From Gammaproteobacteria bacterium (GTDB lineage Bacteria > Pseudomonadota > Gammaproteobacteria > Eutrophobiales > Eutrophobiaceae), in the NCBI GenBank assembly GCA_009843675.1, contig VYCZ01000124.1:1-5470 (forward strand): a stretch of 5,470 bases of DNA, read 5' to 3'. The position numbers were made by a program, and so were the translations under genes. Below are positions 5,166-5,470 of this stretch, in pieces (the first letter of the stretch is position 1; every line of letters begins with the position of its first letter). The notes beneath the pieces are model-generated. The model did not search any database, was not told the origin of the DNA, and worked only from the letters and a program-made list of their open reading frames with translations.

Positions 5166-5470
5166 TTGCCCGATGTCTATTACCAGGATGCCGGAAGCGT
5201 CTGCGGTGATGGAACAGTCCGGTGGAACAACAGTAGTCGAATCGGTCTGCAGGATGATAGCAGGACCTGGAATCCTGGTATTTAACGGCAGGTCGCTACG
5301 CCGGTAGAAAGCTGTTTCGTATTCATCGAGTTGTTCCTGAAGCCGGAAGACGGTCATGCCGCGCTTGACCAGGGCCTTGTCCAGCGATCCGCCGGCAGCC
5401 ACCGCCGGCGTTCCGATCTTCGGCATGGGGCCGATCCCCGTCACTCTTATATTGACGAACTCTACCGGGC
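5163..5470 (-). CDS. hyuA: Hydantoinase/oxoprolinase A-type subunit, C-terminal end
   Basis: The C-terminal end of a HyuA-family protein, the subunit that hydrolyses hydantoin-type or 5-oxoproline rings using ATP, usually together with a HyuB partner in the cytoplasm. The frame is open to the window edge, so about 101 residues are seen and the rest (full proteins are near 700) lies beyond 5470. Visible family traits: VEFVNIRVTGIG near the cut end, a segment before FYRRSDLPLNTRIPGPAII, then Q-T-D-S-T-T-V-V-P-P and a final short strand ending ILVIDIGQ. The GPAII-x-(Q)-x-D-S-T-T-x-V-P-P signature is characteristic of the C-terminal domain of these proteins. An apparent GTG start at 5444 is internal, because family-like sequence continues upstream of it. 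The downstream partner gene is not here: the next gene, 23 bp away, is convergent. The exact substrate cannot be told, as acetone carboxylase and oxoprolinase subunits share this tail. Confidence 0.85.
   Translation of the reverse strand, partial: PVEFVNIRVTGIGPMPKIGTPAVAAGGSLDKALVKRGMTVFRLQEQLDEYETAFYRRSDLPLNTRIPGPAIILQTDSTTVVPPDCSITADASGILVIDIGQ

Noticed and set aside
5163..5444. A separate small gene starting at GTG 5444
   Set aside because: The frame stays open upstream and the upstream residues (VEFVNIR) continue the hydantoinase A family pattern, so this is the tail of a larger protein.

Overview
The window carries five protein genes on strictly alternating strands: TonB-dependent receptor (-, partial), FAD monooxygenase (+), purine nucleoside phosphorylase (-), Sel1-repeat/alpha-beta-hydrolase fusion (+), hydantoinase A (-, partial). 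GC is fairly high in the genes and lower in the short gaps. The receptor has a signal peptide, a TonB box and an outer-membrane plug, so the organism is Gram-negative. The receptor style, with IEEIVVTAQKR after the signal peptide, and the close resemblance of the phosphorylase to E. coli DeoD suggest a gammaproteobacterium or a related Pseudomonadota lineage, perhaps environmental or marine. That taxonomic reading is inference. No tRNA, rRNA, CRISPR array, transposase or phage gene was seen.

Layout. 1-741 (-): first 247 codons of the receptor. 742-956: divergent control region with a palindrome over the receptor ribosome binding site, an imperfect inverted repeat, and a perfect -10 box placed so that the next gene would be transcribed without a leader. 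957-2636 (+): class A FAD-dependent aromatic hydroxylase-like protein. 2631-3341 (-): deoD-type phosphorylase, whose stop codon lies back to back with the preceding stop in the palindrome CTATAG. 3342-3417: 76-bp divergent gap with overlapping -10-like boxes on both strands. 3418-5139 (+): secreted protein of three Sel1 repeats followed by a cysteine-rich alpha/beta-hydrolase-like domain. 5140-5162: 23-bp convergent gap inside a perfect 7-bp inverted repeat that includes both stop codons. 5163-5470 (-): C-terminal end of a HyuA-type hydantoinase/oxoprolinase subunit.

Function together. No two adjacent genes share a strand, so no operon is visible within the window. The mix (outer-membrane importer, aromatic-ring-type hydroxylase, nucleoside phosphorylase, exported hydrolase, cyclic-amide hydrolase subunit) would fit scavenging of organic nutrients, but nothing in the sequence ties the genes into one pathway. 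The most unusual items are the Sel1-hydrolase fusion with its 12-cysteine exported domain, the apparently leaderless monooxygenase gene, and the loss of the N-terminal ribose-contact histidine in the phosphorylase.
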